This document shows positions 36,087 through 45,074 of a DNA stretch of 64,000 nt, piece by piece. The position numbers and the translations under genes are program-made. A model generated the notes under the pieces. The model worked only from the letters and a program-made list of their open reading frames with translations. It ran no database searches and was not told the DNA's origin. Position 1 is the first letter of the stretch, and the number at the start of each line of letters is the position of its first letter. This DNA is from Phenylobacterium deserti (GTDB taxonomy: Bacteria > Pseudomonadota > Alphaproteobacteria > Caulobacterales > Caulobacteraceae), in NCBI GenBank assembly GCA_943332615.1, contig CALQQB010000001.1:124001-188000 (forward strand), written 5' to 3'.

Positions 36087-36755
36087 GTGAGCGTAGTCAG
36101 GAAAAAGTCGCGCCGCGACCTCGTCGCCCGTGACTATGACACGTCGGCGCTTTCCAATGCCCCGCAACAGAGACGCAGCCAGCAACTATCTCTGCGAATC
36201 CTGGAGGCGGCCGAGCGTGTCCTGCTCCGCGACGGCCTCCAAGCCTTCACGATCGTCGGCGTGGCGGCGGAAGCGGGTGTTTCCGTAGGCGGCATCTACG
36301 GCCGCTTCAAGCATCGGGAGGAACTGCTCTCCGCGATCCACACCGAAACCCTGATGAAGATTCAACATCACCTCGAGGCGGTGGCAGATCGGAAATTCGA
36401 AACGCTGCGGGAAGGCGCGGAAGTCTTCGCGATCGAGGTAGTCAACCTGTTCGAAGAAGTCGGCAGCCTCTTGCCGATGGCCCGTCGGCCGGACAGCAAG
36501 GCAGAAGCTTCGACAGTATACAGCGTAGAGAGGGCCATCCGAGCCGCCTTCGCGAGGGTGGTGGATCCTTTCAAAAGTCAGATCAAACACGTCGATCTCG
36601 ATATCGGGCCCCGCCTGGTCGTACACCTTCTGCTGGCTAGCACGGTCAGGGAGGCGGCGACCGATCCAGGCGCCACGGACCGCAAGATGGGTTGGGATAT
36701 CCTGCGCCGCGAGCTGCCACGAGTCGCCGGGGCCATCATGACCGGCGTCTATTGA
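36087..36755 (+). CDS. TetR family transcriptional regulator
   Basis: 222 residues from a GTG at 36087 with AGAAGG ten bases upstream. The N-terminal HTH reads ILEAAERVLLRDGLQAF, then GVAAEAGVSVGGIYGRFKHR with the IYGRF form of the TetR recognition helix. The C-terminal ligand domain is about 140 residues and not recognisable by sequence. It overlaps or abuts the cytochrome b561 gene and lies in the exported-protein region. It is one of two candidates to bind the GAATTCGAATTCG motif, whose symmetry suits a TetR dimer. Confidence 0.85.
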   Translation: MSVVRKKSRRDLVARDYDTSALSNAPQQRRSQQLSLRILEAAERVLLRDGLQAFTIVGVAAEAGVSVGGIYGRFKHREELLSAIHTETLMKIQHHLEAVADRKFETLREGAEVFAIEVVNLFEEVGSLLPMARRPDSKAEASTVYSVERAIRAAFARVVDPFKSQIKHVDLDIGPRLVVHLLLASTVREAATDPGATDRKMGWDILRRELPRVAGAIMTGVY

Positions 36756-36772
36756 CCATAGCGGACAACCGG

Positions 36773-37315
36773 ATGTGGGGACGAGACCCTCCCCAGGGGT
36801 ATGGGTGGACTTCGATCGCCCTTCACTGGGCGAGTGCGGTGGCTATCACGGTGCTCCTGTTCGTGGGGGTATCGATCGGAGGTGAGTCCGCGGCGCGAGC
36901 GATCCAGCTGCATACCTCTGTCGCGGTGACGCTTTATTTCGTGCTCTGGGGCCGCATCGCGTGGCGAATTGTGTGCGGTCACCCGACCGCCGCCCACCCG
37001 ACACATCGCGTCGTCCACGGAATCGGCGTGGTCGTCCACTTCGCGATCCTGAGCTGCCTGGCGGTTATGCTGGTCACCGGTCCGTTCATGGCCGCAGCAG
37101 GACGAATCCCGGTGAGCGTGTTCGGCCTGTTCGAAGTTCCCCCCGTGATCGCGCCCAACCCGCTGGCGTTTCGGCTTCTGCGCCAGATCCACGCCGTTAC
37201 GGCCGCGCTCATCAGCGGCCTGGTTACGGTGCATGTGCTCGGGGTGGTCAAGCACATGGTGTTCGATCGCGACGGCGTCTTCGACCGGATCATGATCGCC
37301 GCCGGGCGGCCGTAG
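36773..37315 (+). CDS. cytochrome b561 family membrane protein
   Basis: 180 residues from the ATG at 36773; a TTG at 36752 overlapping the TetR stop is an alternative that would couple the two genes. Four membrane helices are visible, with His in SIALHWASAVAI, AIQLHTSVAV and RQIHAVTAALISGLVTVHV, positions typical for binding b-type haem. FGLFEVPP lies between helices. Such proteins move electrons between quinone and periplasmic partners. With the c-type cytochrome lipoprotein at 29437 it could form a small redox chain; that link is inference. Confidence 0.85.
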   Translation: MWGRDPPQGYGWTSIALHWASAVAITVLLFVGVSIGGESAARAIQLHTSVAVTLYFVLWGRIAWRIVCGHPTAAHPTHRVVHGIGVVVHFAILSCLAVMLVTGPFMAAAGRIPVSVFGLFEVPPVIAPNPLAFRLLRQIHAVTAALISGLVTVHVLGVVKHMVFDRDGVFDRIMIAAGRP

Positions 37316-37330
37316 CCCCGCGGCGGAGCT

Positions 37331-38437
37331 TCAGATCACAGCGCGCATCGGCCGGCGGAAGGCGTTCGGTGTCGCGCCCGTCCACTTCCTGAAGGCTCGG
37401 TAGAAGGTGCTCGGATCGCCGAAGCCCAGCTCCTCGGCGATGTCAGCGTTGGATTTTTCGTTACGGCGCAGCTGTTGGATGGCCCGCTCTCGCCGAACTT
37501 CGTCCTTAATGCGCTGATAGGATGTCCCTTCGGTCTCCAGCCGCCGGCGAAGCGTTGAGGCCGTAGTGTACAGGCGCGACGCGAGGTCCTCGAAGCCGGG
37601 CCATTCCTCGGGGGACGTGCGGCGTAGCTCGCTCCAGACCCGCGCCGAGACGCTGTCGCGGCTCTTGTACTGAGCCATGAGGGATTGGGGCGAGTCCCGC
37701 CGAAAGGTCTCCATCTGCGACTCGTTACGCATCGGTCGCATCGCGAGGAATGCTGCACTGAAGCGGATGCGCGTTTCGGGCTGGTCGAACTTGAGGTTCT
37801 CGCCCAAAAGGCGCTGATAGTTGTGCGCGCCCGCCGGACGGGCGGAGCGGAAATCGATGCTGAGCAGCGGGATGCGCCGGTCGATCAGCCAGTGCGAAAC
37901 CCCCAGAAACACCACGAAGAAGATGGAATATGCAAAGGCCGAGCGGGGAGGGCCGTTCTCCCGCAGGACGATCTCGGCGATGTCGCCATCGCGAACGAGT
38001 TCTGCCTCGAAGTCGGACAGCAACACCCGATAGAAGCGCAGCAGGCGCATCATCGCGCGCTCAAGCGTCGGAGACGTCAAGACGGTGTGGCACATCAGAA
38101 TAAAGCTGCCGCGCGGTAAGCCCCGCACATCCTGGCCGAAGAATTCGTCGTTGGTTGCGTCAGCGTAGGTGCGCCAGAATCGGCCGAACTGGTCCGCCGT
38201 GACCTCAGCATCTTCCACATCCAGCAGGGAGGGCGCTATTCCCGCCGTCTCAAGCAGTGTGTCGTGGTCGAAGCTGGCGGCCCAGGGGCTTGCCATCGCC
38301 TCGCGCAGAAAGAATACAGGCACCGAATCGCCGGACTCGCCAGCCACGTCCGAGCGCGGCTCCTGCCGCACACCCGTCCTCAGCATGTGGCCCAGCCGAT
38401 GATGGACCGCGTGCTCGGCGCGCATAGAGACTGCCAT
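37331..38437 (-). CDS. AraC family transcriptional regulator
   Basis: 368 residues from the ATG at 38437, preceded by GGAGACAC. The N-terminal ~230 residues match the arabinose-binding-like domain used by OruR/ArgR-type AraC regulators (FILMCHTVLTSPTLERAMMR). The C-terminal domain has two HTH units: LASRLYTTASTLRRRLETEG and NADIAEELGFGDPSTFYRAF with RKWTGATPNAFRRP. Site C of the GAATTCG motif is 59 bases upstream, so self-regulation is possible. It is divergent from the TonB receptor gene at 38734. Confidence 0.9.
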   Translation of the reverse strand: MAVSMRAEHAVHHRLGHMLRTGVRQEPRSDVAGESGDSVPVFFLREAMASPWAASFDHDTLLETAGIAPSLLDVEDAEVTADQFGRFWRTYADATNDEFFGQDVRGLPRGSFILMCHTVLTSPTLERAMMRLLRFYRVLLSDFEAELVRDGDIAEIVLRENGPPRSAFAYSIFFVVFLGVSHWLIDRRIPLLSIDFRSARPAGAHNYQRLLGENLKFDQPETRIRFSAAFLAMRPMRNESQMETFRRDSPQSLMAQYKSRDSVSARVWSELRRTSPEEWPGFEDLASRLYTTASTLRRRLETEGTSYQRIKDEVRRERAIQQLRRNEKSNADIAEELGFGDPSTFYRAFRKWTGATPNAFRRPMRAVI

Positions 38438-38495
38438 CGTGTCTCCTTCCCCTTGGCACCTGCGTCGTTGCGCAGATGACAGTTTAGAAATACAC

Positions 38496-38508
38496 GAATT
38501 CGAATTCG
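38496..38508. promoter_or_regulatory. GAATTCGAATTCG motif, site C
   Basis: The motif is embedded in a wider palindrome (ACGAATTCGAATTCGT) between the AraC gene and the TonB receptor gene, 59 bases from the AraC ATG and about 225 from the receptor ATG. Read on the minus strand it shares flanks with site A (AATA before, TGT after). Confidence 0.6.
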
Positions 38509-38733
38509 TATTCCAGAAATTTATGTCAGTGCTGTCCGCACGAGACGGGTCGGCTGCCAGGCGATGCCTCGGCAGGCGATCTCTGTCGTATTCGATCAAT
38601 GCTTTGGCGGGCGGCGCCATAGCAGGCGTGAAGGCCTCGCTTGTAGGTTCTGGGGACCCGCGAGGCCGCGCCGCAAACTCGGGTGGCCGAGCGCCGGGGC
38701 GGCGTGGCTGCCGACATTCACCGAGGATATCGC

Positions 38734-40896
38734 ATGGCCAGGCTTGGCGTTTTGGTAAGCGCATCGCTTGCATTGGCTTGCGCAGGCGCAGCGCAAGCCC
38801 AGACGACAGGTGCAGCTCGTTCCGCCCCACCCGTGGAGGTCAGGCAGAGCTACGATCAAGCCTATTTCGCCCTGTATCGGGTGCAAAACGCGGAAGACAT
38901 GCTGCGGCGCGTCCCAGGCGTGGCGGCCATTGTCGACGCGGCCAGCCCCACCACTCAGACTCGCGGCTTCGGTTCGGGGGGCGACCAGATACTGCTGGGC
39001 GGCAAACGTATGGCCGCCAAGGGGCAAATACTGCAGACGCTGCGGCGCATTCCGGCGGCAAACGTTGAGCGGATCGAACTGATCCGGGGGACTTCAGCGG
39101 ACATCGACGTTCAGAGCGAGGGCCTTGTCGTCAACATCGTACTGAAGTCCGGGGCGCGAGCCGGCGGTGCCGGATCGTACGAGGTCAACTATCGCTTCGA
39201 CGACCGGGGCTTCAATACTGTCGATGGTTTGCTGTCCTATTCCAACAGCCTTGGGGGGCTGTCGTATGTGCTCGGTGTCGAGACGAACCACTGGTCGATT
39301 CCCGGCACGACGCCGACCGGGGGGTTTGGCGACTACTCCCGCCGCTTCCGGGACGAGATCTACTACTATCCAAGCGGCGCGCCGCAGGAACTCCGGCCGC
39401 AGCACTGGAGCCGCCGGCACAAGAAGAAGATTTTCACCGCCAACCTTGTCTACGACTTCGCATCCGGCGACCAACTCCGGTTCAACGCCCTCTTCCAGCC
39501 CCTGCCGATCCGCGAGATCGACCGTACGGACTACACGACGCTCTCGGCAGCGGGAGCCGTCACGGGGGCCGGCCTGGAATACCACCAGCGCAACCTCCAC
39601 AATGAGCAGCTGGCGCTTGGGTCCGAACTCCAGAAGCGCCTCGGTCCGGGGTCCCTGACGGTCCTGGGTCTCTTCACGAGGGCCACAACGGAGACGAGCG
39701 ACTTCAGGACCCGAACGCCACGGGGAGGTCTGCTCACGGAGGTCAGCCGCAGCGGTCTCGACCAGCGCACGGTTGAAGGCATCTTCAGGTCATCGTACGC
39801 CGCGCCGATCGCCCGGGGGCAGCAACTGACCGTCGGGGGCGAGATCGCCCAGAATACCCTGACCCAGGACTTGGGCTTCTTCTTCGACCGCGATCGGGAC
39901 GGACGCCTGGAGCCCATCGCGATCCCGACATCACACGCGCGAGTGAGGGAAGTGCGCGGCGAGGCGTTCGCCGTGCATGACTGGCAGATCACGCCGCAGC
40001 TGAGCCTGGAGAGCACGCTGAGCGTCGAGGCCTCGACGATCACCACCAACTACCCGGCGATCCCCAAGCACTCATACCGCTTCCTGAAGCCGCGCCTTGA
40101 CCTGCGCTACACACCGACTCCCCGCGACCGCTGGCGTGTGAAGGCCGAGCGCACGGTCAGCCAGCTCGATTTCAACAACTTCGTGCCGACCTACAATGTC
40201 GCCATCGACCGGATCGACTTCGGCAACCCGGAGATCCAGCCGCAGAAGACCTGGGTTTACGAGGTTGGGTTCGAACATCGCCTCGCCGGCGACGGCGGGA
40301 CCTTGGAGGGGCGGGTCTTCTATCAGGACATCAGGGACCTGATCGACCGCGGGCCTTTGGGCCCTTCTGTTGCCGGGCTCCCCCAGTCAGCGCCGATCAA
40401 CATCGACCATGCCCGGCTTTACGGCGTGGAACTGAAAGCCAGCGTGCGCCTCACGGCCCTCGGACTCCCGAACGCCCAGGTCAACACGCGCTTGCTGCGG
40501 CAGTTCTCCCGGGTGGAGGACCCATTCACCCAACTCTACCGCAAGCTCAAGGACCCCTGGAATCGGGAGTTCAGTTTCGGATTCCGCCACGATCTGACGG
40601 CGCTTGGCGCATCTTACGGCGTGAACTACCTCGATACCGGCGGACCCCAGGTGACCAGCGACATTCGGAATTTGGACGACTACAGGCGCGGGCCTCGGGT
40701 GGACGCCTTCTTCGAGAAGGCCCTTCCGAACCGATTCAGCGTCCGGCTGGAGGCCTACAACCTCACCCGATCTCATGAATATCTGCGCCGTGCGCTCTAC
40801 CGCGTTTCGCAGGCGGACGGGGCTCTCGTTCGCTCTCAAGCGTATGAGGAAGTGCGGGACCGGCGGTTCGCCATTCGCCTCCGGGGAAAGTTCTGA
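38734..40896 (+). CDS. TonB-dependent outer membrane receptor
   Basis: 720 residues from the ATG at 38734, which follows a GAGG site. The signal peptide ends near AAQAQ. The plug domain has EDMLRRVPGVAAIVDAA, TQTRGFGSGGDQILLGGKRM, and the Plug end LRRIPAANVERIELIRG. The beta-barrel follows, ending in a typical aromatic-rich C-terminus (FAIRLRGKF). It imports a large or scarce substrate through the outer membrane using TonB energy. Being beside an AraC regulator and a ligase, it probably takes up an organic catabolic substrate, not iron, but this cannot be told from sequence. Confidence 0.9.
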   Translation: MARLGVLVSASLALACAGAAQAQTTGAARSAPPVEVRQSYDQAYFALYRVQNAEDMLRRVPGVAAIVDAASPTTQTRGFGSGGDQILLGGKRMAAKGQILQTLRRIPAANVERIELIRGTSADIDVQSEGLVVNIVLKSGARAGGAGSYEVNYRFDDRGFNTVDGLLSYSNSLGGLSYVLGVETNHWSIPGTTPTGGFGDYSRRFRDEIYYYPSGAPQELRPQHWSRRHKKKIFTANLVYDFASGDQLRFNALFQPLPIREIDRTDYTTLSAAGAVTGAGLEYHQRNLHNEQLALGSELQKRLGPGSLTVLGLFTRATTETSDFRTRTPRGGLLTEVSRSGLDQRTVEGIFRSSYAAPIARGQQLTVGGEIAQNTLTQDLGFFFDRDRDGRLEPIAIPTSHARVREVRGEAFAVHDWQITPQLSLESTLSVEASTITTNYPAIPKHSYRFLKPRLDLRYTPTPRDRWRVKAERTVSQLDFNNFVPTYNVAIDRIDFGNPEIQPQKTWVYEVGFEHRLAGDGGTLEGRVFYQDIRDLIDRGPLGPSVAGLPQSAPINIDHARLYGVELKASVRLTALGLPNAQVNTRLLRQFSRVEDPFTQLYRKLKDPWNREFSFGFRHDLTALGASYGVNYLDTGGPQVTSDIRNLDDYRRGPRVDAFFEKALPNRFSVRLEAYNLTRSHEYLRRALYRVSQADGALVRSQAYEEVRDRRFAIRLRGKF

Positions 40897-41111
40897 CCTG
40901 GAAACCGGGCGACTTGCGAAAGCGCCATCGAATCTGAGGGAAACGGCAATACTCGTGCCCGCGGAAGCGGTGTTAGGTGCGTCTGCCTAGGCGGTTCTTC
41001 GCTGGGGCAGACGACTCGTCAAACGTCGGCGACCCCGAGGTTTTCCCCAAACTTCGCGGCCGCTTTCCTGCGCCAGGGTCAGGCTTCCTCCATCCCTGTC
41101 CTCCGGCTGCT

Positions 41112-41148
41112 GCCGCCCGGAAGCCGCGAGCCTCCGGGCGGCGTCTTT
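41112..41148 (+). terminator. probable terminator between the receptor and ligase genes
   Basis: GCCGCCCGG (41112-41120) and CCGGGCGGC (41134-41142) form a nine-pair stem with a 13-base loop, followed by GTCTTTG. It lies 216 bases after the receptor stop and 34 bases before the ligase start, so it would end receptor transcripts. Confidence 0.5.
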
Positions 41149-41181
41149 GCGCTCACGCTCACTGTCTGCAAGGAAGTCCCC

Positions 41182-42807
41182 ATGATTCCCGGCCTCATGC
41201 AGGATGTACCGCTCCAAATCTCATCGATCCTGACCTATGCGGCGTCCGCGCATCCCCGGCGTGCGATCGTGTCGCGCCAAATCGGTGAACCTATGTGGAG
41301 GTACGACTACGCGGGGCTCGCCCGGCGCGCGGCTCAGGCCGCCCACACGCTGGTCCGACTGGGCGTCAGTACCGGCGACCGGGTGACGACGCTTGCGTGG
41401 AACACCCATCGCCACTTGGAGCTCTTCTACGCCGCACCCGGTTTCGGCGCGGTGCTCCATACCGCAAACCCGCGACTGTCGGACGAGCAGCTCGCCTACA
41501 CCATCAACCACGCCGGCAGCGAGGTCCTGCTCTTCGACCGCAACCTCCTGGACCAGGTCGAGCGGATCGCGCCGGATCTCAAGTACGTGAAGACCTACGT
41601 CATGCTTTCGGGCCGCGAGGCCCATGACTCCGGGGCCATCGGAGCGCTCTGTTACGAGGATATGATCGCTCAGGAGCAGGCGGCGTTTGACTGGCCGCGC
41701 TTCGACGAGAACGCGGCCGCCTTCCTTTGCTATACCTCCGGCACGACGGGAGACCCAAAGGGTGTCCTCTACAGCCACCGCGCCGTGGTGCTGCACGCCA
41801 TGGGCGCCGGCCTCGCGTCCGCGTTCGGGTTCACGGCGTTCGACGTGGTGATGCCCTGTTCGTCGCTCTACCACGCGACGGCCTGGGGCCTCCCGTTCGT
41901 GGCGCCCATCTGCGGCTCCAGCCTTGTGCTGCCGGGCGACAAGATGGACGGGGCAAGCCTGCATGAGCTCATCGACGGGGAAGGCGTCACCTTTACCGGC
42001 GGAGTGCCGACGATCTGGACGATGTACCTGACCTACCTCGAACAGACCGGGCAGCGTCCGACTCTATTGAAGCGCGTGATGATCGGGGGCTCGGCTGTCC
42101 CCAGGGCGATGGCCGAGACCTTCAAGACCCGTTACGGCGTGGCGACCCTGCAGATCTGGGGGATGACCGAGACATGTCCTCTCGGCGTCATCGCCTCCCC
42201 GACCCCCGCACTGGCGGAACTTGGCCCGGAGGCCATGCAGGAGATCATCTGGACACGGCAAGGCCGCCTGCAATTCGGCATCGAGCTGAAGATAGTAGCG
42301 GAAGACGGGACCGAATGCCCGTGGGATGGCTCCACGCCAGGCGCGCTCAAGGTGCGCGGTCCCTGGGTTGTCGGCCGCTATTTCCGGCATGCAGACGACG
42401 CCAACGATCTGGACGGATGGTTCGACACCGGCGACATCGCCACGATCGACCAGAACGGCTTCATGCGGATCACCGACCGCACCAAGGATGTGATCAAGTC
42501 GGGCGGCGAATGGATCAGTTCCATCGATCTGGAAAACGTCGCCGTCGCCTGTCCAGGCGTGCGCGTCGCGGCGGTGTTCGGCGTGCCGCACCCGAGATGG
42601 GATGAGCGCCCGCTCCTCGTCATCGAGGCCCATGAGGGTCAGCAGGTGAGCAAGGAAGAGGTGATGGCGTACCTCGCCGCGAGGGTCGTGAAATGGTGGT
42701 TGCCCGAGGATATCCTGTTCGGAACCGTTCCACTGACATCGACCGGAAAGATCGACAAAAAATGCCTGCGCGAGAATCATAAGACGCACTTCACCCGGCC
42801 GGACTGA
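41182..42807 (+). CDS. AMP-forming fatty acyl-CoA ligase
   Basis: 541 residues with AAGGAAG seven bases upstream. The AMP-binding motif is [18 protein letters not shown], with [20 protein letters not shown] and the hinge [20 protein letters not shown]; the catalytic Lys is in TSTGKIDKK. It is of the long/medium-chain ligase type and activates an organic acid for CoA-dependent breakdown. It is followed 2 bases later by the winged-helix protein gene and is probably co-transcribed with it. It differs from the ligase in the leucine operon. Confidence 0.92.
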   Translation: MIPGLMQDVPLQISSILTYAASAHPRRAIVSRQIGEPMWRYDYAGLARRAAQAAHTLVRLGVSTGDRVTTLAWNTHRHLELFYAAPGFGAVLHTANPRLSDEQLAYTINHAGSEVLLFDRNLLDQVERIAPDLKYVKTYVMLSGREAHDSGAIGALCYEDMIAQEQAAFDWPRFDENAAAFLCYTSGTTGDPKGVLYSHRAVVLHAMGAGLASAFGFTAFDVVMPCSSLYHATAWGLPFVAPICGSSLVLPGDKMDGASLHELIDGEGVTFTGGVPTIWTMYLTYLEQTGQRPTLLKRVMIGGSAVPRAMAETFKTRYGVATLQIWGMTETCPLGVIASPTPALAELGPEAMQEIIWTRQGRLQFGIELKIVAEDGTECPWDGSTPGALKVRGPWVVGRYFRHADDANDLDGWFDTGDIATIDQNGFMRITDRTKDVIKSGGEWISSIDLENVAVACPGVRVAAVFGVPHPRWDERPLLVIEAHEGQQVSKEEVMAYLAARVVKWWLPEDILFGTVPLTSTGKIDKKCLRENHKTHFTRPD

Positions 42808-42809
42808 AT

Positions 42810-44051
42810 ATGCTGGCGCGGTCCACGACAGATGCCGCGTTGAACCGCGATGCGGCGTTTCAACGCCAGGTGGACGCCGTTCGGCTAGGCCACGGACTGG
42901 GGCGTTCCCTGGGGCTCGGGCGCTTGTTCGACTATCTGATCGACGTCACGCGCGCCGGCGTTGTCGTAGCAGAGTCGGACGTGGCTCACGGGGTGTTCGG
43001 AAGAGGCGACGTCGCGCCTTGGGACGCTTCGGTGCGGGTCGCCGTCCACCGCCTCCGACGCAAGCTCGAGGCTTTCTACAACGGGCCAGGACGCAACGAG
43101 CCGGACCGCTTGACGGTTCCGGTCGGCGCCTACCGGCTCGTGCTTGTCTCCCAGCAGCCGGGCGTCATCACGCGGCCGCCACTGCGCCCGCCGCGAGTCT
43201 CCACCCTCATCATCCTTGGCCTTCTCGCGGCCTGCCTAGTGCTCGGCTTCCGGGACTGGACGGCACGCGCAGAAGCGCGCGTCTTTTTGCGCGTTGAGCA
43301 GACCCCTTTGTGGCGCGGTCTGGGTTCGGCAAGGCCCGTTATCCTCGTGATCGGCGACGACTATGTCTTCGGCGAGACCGATGGTTCGCCGATGCCGCAG
43401 CGGATGGTCCGTGACTTCGCCATCAATTCCGCGGCGGACCTCGACGAATTCCTGATGAGCCACCCTGAGCTGGAGGGTCGCTACATCGACATGAACACCT
43501 CATATGCGCAGGTCGGCCCGACCCTGGCGCTCCGTCAAATTCTACCTTTGATCCAACACGCGGCGGGCGAACCTCGGAACCTGCGCATAATGGTCAGCTC
43601 GGACCTCCGGCCGGAAATGCTCAAGGGCAACGACGTGGTCTACGTCGGTTACCTGTCCGGACTGCGCATCCTGCAGGAACAGGTGTTCGAGGCGGCTCGC
43701 TTTGGGGTGGGCGAGAACTTTGATCAGCTGCTGGATCGGCGCAGCGGGAAGACCTACGCTTCAGATGCCTCCCTCGCGCCGCCCGATCTGCCCAACCATG
43801 ACCTGGGATATCTCGCGAGCTTGCGGCGCGCCACGGGGGAGAAGCTTGTGGTGATCGCTGGCGCCCGGGATCCGGGTGTCCTGGAGATGGTCAAGATCGC
43901 CACCGACGACCTCTCGGTCGGGTCGCTCGCAGGCGCAGGCGGACGCGTTGAGGCGGCCTACGAGGTCGAGGGCATGGGGCGGACGAATTTCACGTCACGC
44001 CGCTTGAATGAGCTAGATGTTCAGCCCCGACGTGAGATGGTCTGGCGATAG
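42810..44051 (+). CDS. membrane-anchored winged-helix protein, 3' end replaced by IS
   Basis: The reading frame has 413 residues. The N-terminal 110 residues form a winged-helix domain of the type seen fused to other domains (HGVFGRGDVAPWDASVRVAV, then RLRRKLEAFY and LTVPVGAYRLVLV). One membrane helix follows (STLIILGLLAACLVLGF), then a C-terminal domain of about 260 residues with PVILVIGDDYVFGETDG that I do not recognise. The pattern is ToxR-like: cytoplasmic DNA-binding, periplasmic sensing. The native frame is intact to RRLNEL at 44013; the last dozen residues come from the inserted IS, so the true C-terminus is lost. Confidence 0.75.
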   Translation: MLARSTTDAALNRDAAFQRQVDAVRLGHGLGRSLGLGRLFDYLIDVTRAGVVVAESDVAHGVFGRGDVAPWDASVRVAVHRLRRKLEAFYNGPGRNEPDRLTVPVGAYRLVLVSQQPGVITRPPLRPPRVSTLIILGLLAACLVLGFRDWTARAEARVFLRVEQTPLWRGLGSARPVILVIGDDYVFGETDGSPMPQRMVRDFAINSAADLDEFLMSHPELEGRYIDMNTSYAQVGPTLALRQILPLIQHAAGEPRNLRIMVSSDLRPEMLKGNDVVYVGYLSGLRILQEQVFEAARFGVGENFDQLLDRRSGKTYASDASLAPPDLPNHDLGYLASLRRATGEKLVVIAGARDPGVLEMVKIATDDLSVGSLAGAGGRVEAAYEVEGMGRTNFTSRRLNELDVQPRREMVWR

Positions 44052-44976
44052 CCTGAAGCGGTGCGGCTCTTTCGTCCATGCTTTGCAGATGGCCTCGAAG
44101 GGCGTGAGGCCGGCGAGGGCCTTCAGGCGTTTGGCGAAGTTGTAGGCGCCGACGGAGGGGGCCAGGTGCGCCCGTACCTGCTCGTGACTATCGTAATGGT
44201 AGCTGCGGACCGTAGCGTCCTTGAGCGTGCGGTTCATGCACTCGACCTGGCCGTTGGTCCACTGGTGAGCCGGTGATCGATGTCGGCCCTAGCGCAAGCC
44301 AGCTCAAGGGCATGGGCCCAAACGATCTCGCAGGCGTCCAGCGCGAACCGGATGTCCTTGGCGGCCGAGCAGCTGTTGCCGGGGGTCGTGAAGTGGGTGC
44401 CGTGTCAGTGAGCACGGTGTGGGTCTTGTACGGGACCGCCTCGATCAGCCGCCGCAGGAGGTGGGCGGCGGTCCTGCGGCTAACGCGCTCGTGCAGCTCG
44501 ACGAAGACGAACTTGCTCGTCCGGTCGATGGCCACGAGCATGTAGAGCTTGCCCTCCTCGGCCCGGACCTCGGCGATGTCGATGTGGAAGTAGCCGATCG
44601 GGTACTTCGTGAAGACCTTCTTGCCGGACTTATCGGTCTCGATGGCTGGCAGGCGAGAGATGTCGTGCCGCTGGAACAACCGGTGGAGCGACGAGCGGGT
44701 CAGGTGCGGGATCGTCGCCTGCAGGGCGTACAGGCAGTCGTCCAGCGGCAGCAGCGTGTGACGGCGGAAGGCCACCGCCATCGCTTTGTCTGCCGGTGTC
44801 AGCACGGTCGAGCGCGGGGCCTTTGGTCCCATCGGCGCGTCCTGCACCGTATCGCGACCGCGCCACTTCCTCACCGCCTTGCGGTTCAGTCCGTGCTGCT
44901 GTGCGAGCTCTTGGATCGGCGCTTTTGATCGCTGTATCGCCGCTCGGACGGCGTGCCCTCGGCGCAGGAGCGCCAC
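44013..44976 (-). pseudogene. IS481-family transposase, frameshifted
   Basis: The N-terminal HTH (AIQRSKAPIQELAQQHGLNR) and the DDE catalytic core start (PIGYFHIDIAEVRAEEGKLY, then AIDRTSKFVFVELHERVSRR) are intact on one frame as far as HTVLTD near 44407. One base is missing at LTD-NGTHF, shifting the frame. A second event, most simply a 13-base deletion near 44267 (between HRLT and WTNGQVECMNRTL), returns to the frame that ends at 44013 (YDSHEQVRAHLAPSVGAYNF ... HLTSGLNI). The first catalytic Asp is in FHIDIAE, but the core is broken, so it should not transpose by itself. Confidence 0.8.
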
Positions 44977-45010
44977 CGTATGGCTGATTTGCTCAGAAAG
45001 GTGGCCGAAA
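44013..45010 (-). mobile_element. IS481-family insertion sequence (inactive copy)
   Basis: The left tip is placed at CTAG (44013-44016) followed by TGTTCAG on the plus strand. CTAG also supplies the TAG stop of the transposase, as in CTAG-targeting elements. The transposase gene runs on the minus strand with two frameshifts. The other end lies past 44976 but I could not find a matching inverted repeat, so that boundary (about 45010) is uncertain, and the right tip may be missing. It interrupts the winged-helix gene. Confidence 0.6.
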
Positions 45011-45074
45011 TCATCACTGACGCCTCAGCGTCCTCCAGTCAGGCTCCCTGCAACCTAAGCTTGGAGCCCGCGCC

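Noticed and set aside
29366-38508. GAATTCGAATTC as cloning linker or adaptor sequence (EcoRI sites)
   Set aside because: The copies sit in natural promoters with differing lengths and partly conserved flanks, and surrounding genes are continuous.
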